DNA from: a virus
IMG/VR virus record: IMGVR_UViG_3300027970_000038
Span: 1-52,390 of that record
DNA: 52,390 bases
Reading direction: 5' to 3' (one strand)
The position numbers were made by a program, and so were the translations under genes. Within the stretch, counting starts at the first letter, position 1. Every line of letters starts with the position of its first letter. The notes under the pieces were generated by a model. It had not been told where the DNA came from, made no database searches, and saw only the letters and a program-made list of their open reading frames with translations. Below, piece after piece: positions 34,770 through 43,472 of the stretch.

Positions 34770-35459
34770 ATGATAGATATCAACCAAACACTAGACCTGG
34801 TAAAGCTCAAGTTTTATAACGAGTACATATATACTGCCCACATATATGCTGAAGGCGACAGTCAATTTCATCAAAGTCTCACCAAACAAGTAGTAGAAAC
34901 GTACATTGATCCACTGAATTTACCTAAGGATGCACACATTCTTGATTTGGGATGTGGACCGGGTTATTTTCTTGACGAGATGAAAAGCAGAGAATACACT
35001 AATCTAACTGGGGTAACATTAAGTCCTGAAGATGTCAACATCTGTGAGAGTAAAGGTCACACGATCAAAAAATATGATCTATCTTTCTTGCCACAAAAAG
35101 ACGGGTACTATGACGAATCAGTTGATTTCATCTTCCTTCGTCACGCTCTTGAACATTCACCCTATCCTGTCTTCTCATTGATGGAATATAATCGTATTCT
35201 TAAGCAAGGTTCGAAGATTTACATCGAAGTTCCTGCTCCCGACTGTGAACGACAGCATGAGGAAAACCTAAATCACTATTCTATTCTCGGTTCAAACCAA
35301 TTAGCAGCATTGCTACGCCGAACTGGATTCAATATCGATTTGTTCAACAACCTAGAGTTTGACCTTCATATCCCGACCGAAGATGGCGAAACTAAAAAGG
35401 TCACTGAAAAGTACTACTGTATAGTTGCTACTAAAGCAAGACCCCTAGATATTAAATAA
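34770..35459 (+). CDS. Class I SAM methyltransferase
   Basis: 229 residues from ATG 34770; an upstream TTG extension is unlikely. HILDLGCGPGYFLDEM (about 51-66) is motif I, LTGVTLS the next strand, DFIFLRHALEHSP motif IV and the following helix, and NRILKQGSKIYIEVPAP the later strand. This is the Methyltransf_11/23 pattern. Substrate unknown. Confidence 0.85.
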   Translation: MIDINQTLDLVKLKFYNEYIYTAHIYAEGDSQFHQSLTKQVVETYIDPLNLPKDAHILDLGCGPGYFLDEMKSREYTNLTGVTLSPEDVNICESKGHTIKKYDLSFLPQKDGYYDESVDFIFLRHALEHSPYPVFSLMEYNRILKQGSKIYIEVPAPDCERQHEENLNHYSILGSNQLAALLRRTGFNIDLFNNLEFDLHIPTEDGETKKVTEKYYCIVATKARPLDIK

Positions 35460-35462
35460 TAA

Positions 35463-35470
35463 GATAAATA
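35463..35470 (+). promoter_or_regulatory. Late promoter, GATAAATA, embedded in a terminator
   Basis: The box overlaps the start of the hairpin at 35468. Transcription starting about 6 nt downstream (near 35476) would omit most of the hairpin's 5' arm. Confidence 0.55.
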
Positions 35471-35499
35471 CTCTCATAGAAATATGAGAGTATTTTTTT
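35468..35499 (+). terminator. Rho-independent terminator
   Basis: 11-bp perfect stem (35468-35478 with 35483-35493), GAAA loop and a run of T to 35499. The ATG of the next gene follows at once, and the only ribosome-site-like sequence for it (GAGAG, 35486-35490) is in the 3' arm. Confidence 0.85.
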
Positions 35500-35885
35500 A
35501 TGGCCGAGCCCGAACCATCGAATGTAGCGCCCTGGTATCTACGTAATATCAACCAAGCGTTAGAACTTAACGAAGATACCGGTCAGGTATTTGTTCGCAC
35601 TGGGTTTACGGGTAACATCATCATTACTGGTAACGTTAACATACCCGGCAACGTAGACGCACATATTTCAGAGATTGGCACATCCGGAAACTTAACGGTA
35701 CTGTGGTTTATGCAGGGTTAACTAGTAGTCGTGATGAAGTAGAAATTGGTGAAGATATAAAGAAAAGACTACAACTGTGGCGTTATGCTAACGGCACACC
35801 AAGCACTCTAACCCTTGCAGTTTCGTACACTGCGGGTAACGCAGATTTATTATATAAGTTTGGTTGGGAAGAACTTACAAACTAA
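35500..35885 (+). CDS. Virion-type protein split across two frames
   Basis: Frame one runs 35500-35721 (73 residues: MAEPEPSNVAPWYLRNINQA to ISEIGTSGNLTVLWFMQG). The -1 frame continues with NGTVVYAGLTSSRDEVEIG to the stop at 35885 (FGWEELTN). Neither half looks complete. The second has no ribosome site, and its first in-frame start candidate is a GTG at 35703. The best reading is one protein of about 126 residues made by a -1 shift near 35680-35705, or a true or sequencing frameshift. A short beta-rich structural protein is likely. Confidence 0.5.
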
Positions 35886-35888
35886 ATA
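35881..35888 (+). promoter_or_regulatory. Late promoter, ACTAAATA, 5 nt before the terL ATG
   Basis: It overlaps the previous stop codon and predicts a leaderless terL mRNA; no ribosome site is present. Confidence 0.6.
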
Positions 35889-35893
35889 CTAGT

Positions 35894-36562
35894 ATGGCAA
35901 CAGTATCCACCTTAATCAAGGACCCCTACAAGAAAACGGTGTTCAAAAATCAACAGCAACTCGATGAGTTCCTCAAGTGCTGTGACCTAGACTCTGGTTA
36001 TCTGTATTTCATGGATAACTTCTTCTACATTCAGCATCCTACTAAAGGATCAATGATGTACCATCCTTGGGAATACCAAGAACGATTGATTGAAACCTAT
36101 CACAACTATCGTTTTAGTATTAGTCTCATGCCGAGACAAACCGGTAAAAGTACCAGTGCAGCCGGCTATCTACTATGGTATGCTATGTTCATTCCAGATT
36201 CAACTATTCTTATAGCTGCACACAAATATGCCGGTGCACAAGAAATCATGCAGCGTGTTCGCTATGCATATGAAAATTGCCCCGATCACATCAAAGCAGG
36301 AGTGACTACTTATAATAAAGGTTCAATAGACTTCGAGAATGGATCAAGAATCTTGAGTGCAACCACCACTGAAAATACCGGACGTGGTATGAGTATTTCA
36401 TTACTTTATTGTTTAGACGGTGATACAACTACAGTAAGAATTAGAAACAAGAATACATTATTAGAAGAAGATATCACGCTAAAAAACCTATATACAAGAA
36501 TGTATAATCCTGAAAATGTCCTCAATGACGAGTTTGGGTTTGTAGATAAAAAAGATAAATAA
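35894..36562 (+). CDS. terL: Large terminase N-terminal part fused to N-intein
   Basis: 222 residues. Residues 1-172 are the ATPase half of gp17/TerL: PRQTGKST (80-87) is Walker A, LWYAMF and LIAAHKYAGAQEIMQRVRYA follow, and the extein ends ...SISLLY inside the Walker B strand. Residue 173 (TGT at 36410) is the intein Cys1: CLDGDTTTVRIRN is block A. The N-intein is 50 residues and lacks block B, so the split is near the N-terminus, as in atypically split TerL inteins such as AceL-TerL. The matching half is at 37466. Splicing would rebuild LLY-CDEF, an intact Walker B. Confidence 0.9.
   Translation: MATVSTLIKDPYKKTVFKNQQQLDEFLKCCDLDSGYLYFMDNFFYIQHPTKGSMMYHPWEYQERLIETYHNYRFSISLMPRQTGKSTSAAGYLLWYAMFIPDSTILIAAHKYAGAQEIMQRVRYAYENCPDHIKAGVTTYNKGSIDFENGSRILSATTTENTGRGMSISLLYCLDGDTTTVRIRNKNTLLEEDITLKNLYTRMYNPENVLNDEFGFVDKKDK
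36554..36561 (+). promoter_or_regulatory. Late promoter, GATAAATA, 5 nt before the endonuclease ATG
   Basis: It overlaps the terL N-part stop codon. Same leaderless geometry as terL itself. Confidence 0.55.
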
Positions 36563-36566
36563 ATCT

Positions 36567-37499
36567 ATGAATACTAAAATAGAAGAATTTATCCGAAGGT
36601 CGAAATACCGAAACGCGCATTTATATGATGATACCTTAGGAGAAGGCTATGATTATGTAATTTGCCCTGTTTCCAACGCCCGCATGAGTATGATTAAATC
36701 CTCATATATTGAGCGTATATTGGGAATGACAGTAGAAGAGTATGATGCGAAGTACCCCGGAGTTAAAAAGATAGCGCAAAAAAGAAAAGCTAATATAAGT
36801 GCAGGTCTTAAACAATTAGACCCGGATACCGGAAAAACAAAATACGAATTATCACAAGACAAAGCAAGAGCTAAGTTGGAATCTATTGGCCCAGACGGAC
36901 TTACTGGATACGAGCGCAAAGGTTTACAAACACGCGCAACTCATATGGCTAACATTGATGAATCAGGGCGCAACGGGTACCAGCGTCAAGCCTATAATAG
37001 AGTTACTACTGTTTTAGAAAATGGATTAACCGTAGAACAGAATGCTCATATAAAACTTAGACAAACCCTTTTAAAGCAGGGAATAACCAGAGTAGTAGGC
37101 GCAAGCAGAATATCAAAGAAAATATTGAAACCAATATTATATTACCTAGACGAACACCAAATTAAGTATTATTTTGATAAAACTGAATATGCTATCAACG
37201 ACGGTGAAGGCAACTATTACTATTACGATCTTACTATTCCGAATTTTAATATGGTAATAGAATACCAGTCTAATGCATGGCATGCCGATCCGTGCATTAC
37301 TGAAGATGCATGGAATAAATGGAAAACTCCGAAAGGACCGGTAAGAAATGCGGATCAGGTTTTAGCACGAGATTATAAAAAAGCTAAAGCCATATATGAA
37401 CAGCGGGGGTTCCGTACGTATTTTGTATGGGAAAACACTCAACAACAGGATATAGAAACTTTATTATGTTTGCTGAAAACACTGAATACGAAATATTAA
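36567..37499 (+). CDS. Free-standing homing endonuclease between the terL halves
   Basis: 310 residues. The N-terminal half has YDYVICPVSNARMSMIKSSY and YPGVKKIAQKR (a recognition region), and a middle part has repeated YERKG/YQRQA-type phrases. The C-terminal core YYYYDLTIPNFNMVIEYQSN then AWHADP, with YFVWE further on, is a PD-(D/E)XK/Vsr-like nuclease. This is the arrangement described for fractured phage genes: a split intein with a separate endonuclease gene between the halves. It presumably cuts intein-free terL alleles. It overlaps the next start by 34 nt. Confidence 0.82.
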   Translation: MNTKIEEFIRRSKYRNAHLYDDTLGEGYDYVICPVSNARMSMIKSSYIERILGMTVEEYDAKYPGVKKIAQKRKANISAGLKQLDPDTGKTKYELSQDKARAKLESIGPDGLTGYERKGLQTRATHMANIDESGRNGYQRQAYNRVTTVLENGLTVEQNAHIKLRQTLLKQGITRVVGASRISKKILKPILYYLDEHQIKYYFDKTEYAINDGEGNYYYYDLTIPNFNMVIEYQSNAWHADPCITEDAWNKWKTPKGPVRNADQVLARDYKKAKAIYEQRGFRTYFVWENTQQQDIETLLCLLKTLNTKY

Positions 37500-38827
37500 C
37501 ACCCTCAGGGTGGAAAGACTTTAAAGGAATAACCTTTTCAGGAAAAAAGACCACGTATAAAATTACTCTAACGAATGGTAAAACAGTTGATGCTACTGAG
37601 GCACATTTCTTTTTTAATGGTAAAAATAAAATACCGGTAAAAGAGTTAAATGTTTCGGACTATATTGATACTGTGGATGGACTTGAACAAATTATCGGCA
37701 TAAACGAACAAGAACAAACTGAAGTATATGATATCATAGAAGTAGAAGATGAACTACATAGATTTTTAGTAAATGACGGTATTATAACAAAAAATTGCGA
37801 TGAATTTGCGTTCGTCCGCCCTTCAATCGCTAAAGAATTTTGGACTTCTATCACACCCACGCTAGCAACTGGTGGTAAGGCGATCATCACATCAACCCCG
37901 AACTCAGACGAAGATCAGTTTGCTCTAATCTGGAAGATGGCTAACAAGACTGAAGATGAGTTTGGCAACACGACAGAAGTAGGGGTCAACGGCTTTAGAG
38001 CATATAGAGCATATTGGCACGAACATCCTGAACGTGATGAGAAGTGGGCAGAACAAATGCGTGCCCAGCTCGGTGATGATCGTTTCAACCGAGAGATAAA
38101 TTGCGAATTTATTATTGCGGACGAGACTCTGATAAATCCAAACACACTGATCATGCTTGAGGGTGTTGAGCCTATCAACCGAATGGGTCAGGTCCGCTGG
38201 TATAAAAAGCCCGAGAAGGGTAGGTTATACGTAGTTGCGCTGGATCCTTCCTTAGGTACCGGAGGCGATCCTGCTGCTATTCAAATATTTGAAGCAAGTA
38301 CTACTACGCAGATAGGTGAGTGGAAGCACAACAAGACTGATATCCCCAGTCAGATTAAGTTACTTGCTGAGATTTGTAAGTACATCGCAGAACAGACTTT
38401 GGAACCAAATAATATATATTACTCAATTGAAAATAATGGTATCGGTCAAGCTGCGATTGTTTCATTGAACGAGTATGGTGAATCAAATATATCCGGTATC
38501 TTTATTAGTGAGCCAGGTAAAGGTAGAAGAGGATTCACTACCACTAACAAACCTAAACTTGCCGCGTGTGCTAAATTCAAAACACTGCTAGAATCAAAGA
38601 AGATGTCTATTCATAGCCGATCACTCATCAGTGAACTTAAAGCGTTTGTAGCTTCTGGTGGAAGCTATGCGGCTAAAGTAGGAGACCATGACGATTTGAT
38701 AATGGCTTCACTATTAGCAGTTAGAATTATGACACAACTAGCGGATTATCACGGTGACTTAGAGAGCCAAATTCGTGACCATGATGACATTATCCTGCCT
38801 TTACCTTTCTTTGCAGTCATTTCTTAA
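37466..38827 (+). CDS. terL: C-intein fused to large terminase C-terminal part
   Basis: 453 residues from ATG 37466, inside the end of the endonuclease gene. Residues 1-110 are the C-intein: EYEILTPSGWKDFKGI, DATEAHFF (block B, TxxH) and LHRFLVNDGIITKN (blocks F and G, ending in Asn). The Cys+1 codon is 37796. The 343-residue extein resumes CDEFAFVRPS (Walker B acids), then IITSTPNSDEDQF (coupling motif) and the RuvC-like nuclease: VALDPSLGTGGDPAA, YYSIENNGIG and VGDHDDLIMASL. Spliced TerL would be 515 residues. Role: packaging motor and DNA cutting. Confidence 0.92.
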   Translation: MFAENTEYEILTPSGWKDFKGITFSGKKTTYKITLTNGKTVDATEAHFFFNGKNKIPVKELNVSDYIDTVDGLEQIIGINEQEQTEVYDIIEVEDELHRFLVNDGIITKNCDEFAFVRPSIAKEFWTSITPTLATGGKAIITSTPNSDEDQFALIWKMANKTEDEFGNTTEVGVNGFRAYRAYWHEHPERDEKWAEQMRAQLGDDRFNREINCEFIIADETLINPNTLIMLEGVEPINRMGQVRWYKKPEKGRLYVVALDPSLGTGGDPAAIQIFEASTTTQIGEWKHNKTDIPSQIKLLAEICKYIAEQTLEPNNIYYSIENNGIGQAAIVSLNEYGESNISGIFISEPGKGRRGFTTTNKPKLAACAKFKTLLESKKMSIHSRSLISELKAFVASGGSYAAKVGDHDDLIMASLLAVRIMTQLADYHGDLESQIRDHDDIILPLPFFAVIS

Positions 38828-38987
38828 ACTTACACTTATCACCGTGGTATTTCTTGTAGTTACTGATACCCATTGTTTGTTCGCAATGTGGACAGGTCGT
38901 CATAATTTGCGTTGGTCGGGTACGGTTAGCTAATCGTTTCATGGGATTGTGGTTTACATCTTTCTTCCCAAAAGTTGTGCTTGTCAT
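38817..38987 (-). CDS. Small zinc-finger protein
   Basis: 56 residues on the minus strand, overlapping the terL stop by 11 nt. It starts MTSTTFGKKDVNHNPMKRLA; its second half holds CPHCEQTMGISNYKKYHGDK followed by C, giving C-x2-C...H-x3-C, a zinc finger like those attached to phage HNH homing endonucleases. It may be a stand-alone DNA-binding fragment of such an enzyme. The region 38988-39141 holds no other gene. Confidence 0.6.
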   Translation of the reverse strand: MTSTTFGKKDVNHNPMKRLANRTRPTQIMTTCPHCEQTMGISNYKKYHGDKCKFKK

Positions 38988-39141
38988 TATTTACCAGCAG
39001 CTGGCTTTCTTCTGATCTTCAAACAGTAGATTATACTGCGGTTATTAATTGAATAAATAGTCATAGCTAATACTTTTTCAAAGCACTAGCCGAATTGTTG
39101 AGTGTCGATCTGGTGCTCGCAACATTATTTATCACGGGAAG

Positions 39142-39149
39142 ACTAAATA
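39142..39149 (+). promoter_or_regulatory. Late promoter, ACTAAATA, 5 nt before the ATG
   Basis: Leaderless geometry for the gene at 39155; no ribosome site. Confidence 0.6.
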
Positions 39150-39154
39150 GTATT

Positions 39155-40690
39155 ATGGCACGCGATACCGAAAGCTTCAACAATGAACTTTATAACCTCT
39201 TAAAAGTTAGAGGTTATACTCCTGTTCCGCTTAATAGTCAGAATAAACGGGTTCGAGTTTCACAGGAAGCCGATGTTATAGAATTTACTTTTAAGAAAGA
39301 TGGCACAGACTATGGTAAAGTTTGGGTCAGCCTTGATGATTCTAGTAAAGTTATCGTATATTATGACGATGAGCAAGCTGACAGTCCTGACAACATTACT
39401 CCGGGAGTAGAATATGATGATACTTGGGAGGGATTTTTAAAACATTTGAAGAACTGGGCGCAACGCAGACAACTTGACTTCGAACTATCTAACAAAGATC
39501 AATTGGGGGATCGCATGAGACAACGGGAGCATCTCAAGGTGAAAGAGCGAGTAGCAGAAGGATATCATTCAATGGGTAGGGCTAGAAGTTACAACGACGC
39601 CGTACCGAATGTAAAGATCGTTCTTCAACACAATCGTAACATCGAAGAAGGCGAACAGCGTTATCGTAACGTAGCGAAAATATACCTTGAAAATATACAC
39701 GGAGAACGCTTTTTAGCTCCCACTACTAAGCCAGGGGTGGCACAAGTCTATGCTCGTCATGTTGCTGAGGGCGGAGTTCCTAACGATGATCGATGGAACC
39801 ATATCAAAAAGTTGTGCGAAGAATATAATAAGATGGCTGGATTTGTTCGCGCAACACGCAACGGCGAGTTTACTGAATCAACGCAGAAACTAGTTCTAGA
39901 AGGTATCAATCACTATAATAAACTACGTGAATCGTTAGGCAAGATGCGTGGACATCGCGGCTATAATGCTTATTTCGAATCATGGTCGCCTCCTCTCATG
40001 GAAGATGAGAATGACGACACTATCAATGAATTATTCGTGCAGGAAACCATGGATCCTCGGATAGAATCGGTTATGCCAATCCTCTCTCGCCTTCGGAAGA
40101 ACATAGCAGAAATGAATGAAGTTAATATGCTCGAAAACTGGGCTGATAATGTTATCAGCGAGAAGTTAGAGCTTGATGAAGCTCTCGAGCCTTGGATGGG
40201 TAAGGATATTGACAAGCCTGCACACCTTCGCAAGAAAGAACATGAAGACAACAAGAGAGACGCTAATCCTCCTAAGGCTCTGCGTAGAGTCAAAAACGAA
40301 CCGCACAAAGATGAGATAGAGGAAAGCAATCTAGCATTATTATTCACAAAAGAATCAGATTCTTCGATAATTAGCCAACTGCGCAAGATCGCTGACGAAG
40401 GAACAACTGGTTCGATTGAGTTAGAAGACGGCACACACAAGTTTAGTAAATCTATGGCTGAAAAAATATTGAAATTATATGATAAAACGCCTGATTATGA
40501 TAAAGAAAAAATTACAAAATTACTTAAGACTACGAATGGTGTGAAAAAAATCATTGATTTTGTGTCGGACAAGACTGACGATGATGACACGTCTACTGAT
40601 GATACCCCGATAGGCCGGGCAAAGCATACTACAAAGAAAAAAATAAAGACTTCACGTTTGGCTAAGTTACTTGGAGTGGATGAATCTTAA
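39155..40690 (+). CDS. Large unknown late protein
   Basis: 511 residues from ATG 39155 (set by the late box; an upstream in-frame ATG exists). The first 130 residues form a mixed domain (FNNELYNLLKVRGYTPVPLN, IEFTFKKDGTDYGKVWVSLD). The middle is helical and charged, with several E-rich segments. The C-terminus is Lys/Asp-rich (KKKIKTSRLAKLLGVDES). Similar proteins occur in T4-like phages as possible virion components. Function unknown. Confidence 0.65.
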   Translation: MARDTESFNNELYNLLKVRGYTPVPLNSQNKRVRVSQEADVIEFTFKKDGTDYGKVWVSLDDSSKVIVYYDDEQADSPDNITPGVEYDDTWEGFLKHLKNWAQRRQLDFELSNKDQLGDRMRQREHLKVKERVAEGYHSMGRARSYNDAVPNVKIVLQHNRNIEEGEQRYRNVAKIYLENIHGERFLAPTTKPGVAQVYARHVAEGGVPNDDRWNHIKKLCEEYNKMAGFVRATRNGEFTESTQKLVLEGINHYNKLRESLGKMRGHRGYNAYFESWSPPLMEDENDDTINELFVQETMDPRIESVMPILSRLRKNIAEMNEVNMLENWADNVISEKLELDEALEPWMGKDIDKPAHLRKKEHEDNKRDANPPKALRRVKNEPHKDEIEESNLALLFTKESDSSIISQLRKIADEGTTGSIELEDGTHKFSKSMAEKILKLYDKTPDYDKEKITKLLKTTNGVKKIIDFVSDKTDDDDTSTDDTPIGRAKHTTKKKIKTSRLAKLLGVDES

Positions 40691-40727
40691 ACTATTTTAT
40701 TAATTACCCATTACTGGCATAAATATA

Positions 40728-40756
40728 TTGACACAGGGTTTGATATCTAGTATATT
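40728..40756 (+). promoter_or_regulatory. Sigma70-type promoter of gene 32, with overlapping late-like box
   Basis: TTGACA at 40728, 17-nt spacer, TATATT at 40751. A CATAAATA box at 40718-40725 ends 2 nt before the -35 element. The leader of about 85 nt could host translational control, as known for gene 32 of T4. Confidence 0.7.
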
Positions 40757-40843
40757 AAACACTGTGGTAGTTGTCTCCGACAGCAAACATAAATCACATA
40801 CTAAAGCTCAACATATAGCACATTTTAATAGGAGAAAAACAAA

Positions 40844-41842
40844 ATGGCAAGTCTAGCAGAAATCCGCGCGCATATTACAGCAGCAGAAAACAAGAACCAA
40901 AATAAAGGTTCAAACACACAATCAGATAACGCAATTTATCCTCATTGGAACATCGATGAAGGTACTACTGCTACAGTCCGATTCCTTCCAGATGCTGATC
41001 CAAACAACACGTTCTTTTGGATCGAACGTCAGGTCATCAAGCTTCCATTTAATGGTGTCAAGGGTGACAATACCATGAAGAACGTCACGGTTCAAGTGCC
41101 GTGTGTAGAAATGTACGGCGATAACTGTCCTATTCTAGCAGAAGTTCGTCCGTGGTACAAGGATGAGTCTCTCAAGGAACTGGCTAATAAGTATTGGAAG
41201 AAGCGTTCTTACATTTATCAGGGTTTTGTTAGGCAAAACCCAATCGGCGATGACGTGACCCCAACTAACCCTATTCGTCGATTTGTCGTTACTTCGCAGA
41301 TTCAAACGATCATTAAGGCATCGTTGATGGATCCTGAGATGGAAGAGTTGCCAACTGATTACATCAGGGGACTTGATTTCAATGTCCGTAAGACCCCCGG
41401 TAAGGGAGGGTTTGCAGAGTATACCACGTCAAGTTGGGCCCGCAAAGAAACTCCGTTGACCGAAGCTGAAATGGCTGCGATTGATGCGCATAGGCTGTAT
41501 AGCCTTGCTGACTTCCTACCAAAGAAGCCGAGTGAAGCAGAACTTCGCATCATCAAAGAAATGTTCGAAGCATCTGTCGACGGTAGACCGTACGACACTG
41601 AAAAGTGGGGCGCATATTATCGTCCATATGGTGTCGAGGCCCCTTCGGGTGCTGGTGCGACAAAACAATCGGTGACTACTGGAACTAGCACCCCCGCAAC
41701 AGTATCTTCCCCGAAGTTCAACGACGTAGATGATGCTCCCCCGTTTGAAGTAAATGATTCGGCATCTAGTCCTCAGAAGTCTCAATCGTCAAGTGATAAG
41801 GCACAGGACATCTTGAAGATGATCCGCGCTCGCCAGATGTAA
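40844..41842 (+). CDS. 32: Single-stranded DNA-binding protein gp32
   Basis: 332 residues. The helical basic N-terminus (MASLAEIRAHITAAENKNQN) is the cooperativity domain. HWNIDEGTTATVRFLPDADP starts the OB core, with FFWIERQVIKLPFNG and PCVEMYGDNCPIL after it. The acidic/Ser-rich tail (FNDVDDAPPFEVND...DILKMIRARQM) is the partner-binding C-terminus. It coats ssDNA in replication, recombination and repair. TAGGAG lies 9 nt before the ATG. A strong hairpin follows the stop, and uvsX and uvsY are downstream. Confidence 0.93.
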   Translation: MASLAEIRAHITAAENKNQNKGSNTQSDNAIYPHWNIDEGTTATVRFLPDADPNNTFFWIERQVIKLPFNGVKGDNTMKNVTVQVPCVEMYGDNCPILAEVRPWYKDESLKELANKYWKKRSYIYQGFVRQNPIGDDVTPTNPIRRFVVTSQIQTIIKASLMDPEMEELPTDYIRGLDFNVRKTPGKGGFAEYTTSSWARKETPLTEAEMAAIDAHRLYSLADFLPKKPSEAELRIIKEMFEASVDGRPYDTEKWGAYYRPYGVEAPSGAGATKQSVTTGTSTPATVSSPKFNDVDDAPPFEVNDSASSPQKSQSSSDKAQDILKMIRARQM

Positions 41843-41850
41843 GGTGACTA

Positions 41851-41879
41851 TTTAGGCGGAGGCATTGCCTCCCCCTAAA
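41851..41879 (+). terminator. Hairpin after gene 32
   Basis: 13-nt arms (41851-41863 and 41867-41879) pair except for one central C-C, with a 3-nt loop. No T run follows, so it may stabilise or process the gp32 mRNA rather than end transcription. Confidence 0.6.
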
Positions 41880-41896
41880 TGATAAAGGAAACATCA

Positions 41897-42124
41897 ATGA
41901 CAAAAGCAGATGAAAGATACCGGGCGTTAAAGCAAGGTAAAAAACTATTGGAAGAACTATGTGACCCTGGAAAAACTCCCAGAGTTCCTAGTATCATTCG
42001 AGACAGAGCGAGGGGCATTCTACGCCATTATCCCGGCGACCACAACATCGACCGATTGGCAGAGAATAGTCCCGAATTACTTGAAAAATTATCATTCAAT
42101 GATAAAGTTGCAAAGATCAGATAG
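41897..42124 (+). CDS. BPSL0761-family small protein
   Basis: 75 residues from ATG 41897 behind AAAGGA. DERYRALKQGKKLLEELCDP, then VPSIIRDRARGILRHYPG, is the pattern of the BPSL0761-type family, common in bacteria and phages; function unknown. It sits between gp32 and uvsX. Confidence 0.7.
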   Translation: MTKADERYRALKQGKKLLEELCDPGKTPRVPSIIRDRARGILRHYPGDHNIDRLAENSPELLEKLSFNDKVAKIR

Positions 42125-42135
42125 GAGAATACAAC

Positions 42136-43206
42136 TTGTCAAAGCCCTTTGACGTAAGCCGTTTCCGTAAGGACATCACTAAGGCTATTGACGGTCTTAG
42201 TATCGGGTTCAACGACCCAACAGATTGGATTAGTACAGGCAATCATGCACTTAATTATCTCATTAGCGGTGATTTTAACAAAGGCGTACCTCTTGGTAAA
42301 GTTACTGTCTTTGCCGGAGAGTCGGGCGCAGGAAAATCATTCATTTGTTCAGGAAATCTAGTACGACATGCCCAAGAGCAGGGCATCTATGTCGTACTCA
42401 TTGATAGTGAAAATGCACTAGACGAAGCCTGGCTACATGCTCTCGGCGTTGACACTAGTGAAGAAAAGTTACTCAAGCTGAATATGGCAATGATTGATGA
42501 CGTTGCTAGGACTATTCATGAATTCATGAAGGGCTATAAGACTATTCCTGACGGCCCCGAGAAGCCTAAAGTTTTGTTTATCATCGACTCGCTTGGTATG
42601 TTGCTCACTCCTACTGATGTTAATCAGTTCGAAGCAGGCGACATGAAGGGTGACATGGGCCGTAAGCCTAAGGCACTGACTGCACTTGTTCGTAACTGCG
42701 TAAACATGTTCGGTAATCATAATGTTGGATTGGTTGCTACTAATCACACTTATGCATCACAAGACATGTTTGATCCTGATGACAAAATTTCAGGTGGTCA
42801 AGGCTTCGTCTACGCATCGTCAATCGTAGTTGCGATGAAGAAATTGAAACTCAAGGAAGACGAAGACGGCAACAAGATTTCTGAAGTCAGGGGAATTCGT
42901 GCTGCATGTAAGATCATGAAAACTCGTTATGCGAAGCCTTTCGAATCTGTGCAAGTTAAGATTCCATATGAGACGGGCATGAGTCCTTATTCAGGTCTAG
43001 TTGATTTGATCGAAAAGGCTGGAATGCTTGCTAAGGAAGGCAACTCTCTTGTTTATACTCGCCTTGACGGGACCGTCATCAAGAAGTTTCGTAAGGGATG
43101 GGAACGCAATGATGACAATTGCTTAGATACTGTTATGACAGAATTTGAACAAAAGTCAGCGAAGATCATTCCTACCGTAGTCGAAGAAGAGGATGCAGCA
43201 GAATGA
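42136..43206 (+). CDS. uvsX: UvsX, RecA-like recombinase
   Basis: 356 residues starting at a TTG, with AGGAG 8 nt upstream; the next in-frame ATG would remove the ATP site. VTVFAGESGAGKSFICSGNL (Walker A about 60-67), YVVLIDSENALDEAWL, VLFIIDSLGMLL (Walker B) and MKGDMGRKPKALTALVRNCV (DNA-binding loop region) are UvsX/RecA hallmarks. The tail is acidic. It catalyses strand exchange in recombination-dependent replication. Confidence 0.94.
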   Translation: MSKPFDVSRFRKDITKAIDGLSIGFNDPTDWISTGNHALNYLISGDFNKGVPLGKVTVFAGESGAGKSFICSGNLVRHAQEQGIYVVLIDSENALDEAWLHALGVDTSEEKLLKLNMAMIDDVARTIHEFMKGYKTIPDGPEKPKVLFIIDSLGMLLTPTDVNQFEAGDMKGDMGRKPKALTALVRNCVNMFGNHNVGLVATNHTYASQDMFDPDDKISGGQGFVYASSIVVAMKKLKLKEDEDGNKISEVRGIRAACKIMKTRYAKPFESVQVKIPYETGMSPYSGLVDLIEKAGMLAKEGNSLVYTRLDGTVIKKFRKGWERNDDNCLDTVMTEFEQKSAKIIPTVVEEEDAAE

Positions 43207-43472
43207 GCCTAGTGCTAGTTAATGAAATCTGGAAACTTCTCAGAGGTAGCATTGACTCGGGAGATATTGACAGTGCTGCTGAAATGCTGGTTAATTACTT
43301 AGTCGAGGAAGACTATTCTCCAACCGAGATTAAACAGGCATTTCGTGGGGACATTGATATCAAGCAAGCGTTAGATTATTATCTAGAGACGCCAGAAGAC
43401 GGTCTGGTCGAGGCTCGACGGGACGAAGATGACGTATATTTTGACGAAGATTACGACGATCCTTACTTATGA
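43203..43472 (+). CDS. Unknown acidic protein between uvsX and uvsY
   Basis: 89 residues on an ATGA overlap at both ends. Helical, ending in a strongly acidic tail (DEDDVYFDEDYDDPYL). Translational coupling to both recombination genes suggests a related role. No known motif. Confidence 0.65.
   Translation: MSLVLVNEIWKLLRGSIDSGDIDSAAEMLVNYLVEEDYSPTEIKQAFRGDIDIKQALDYYLETPEDGLVEARRDEDDVYFDEDYDDPYL

Noticed and set aside
35680-35705. Classical slippery heptamer for -1 frameshifting
   Set aside because: No X-XXY-YYZ heptamer fits the reading frame in the overlap.
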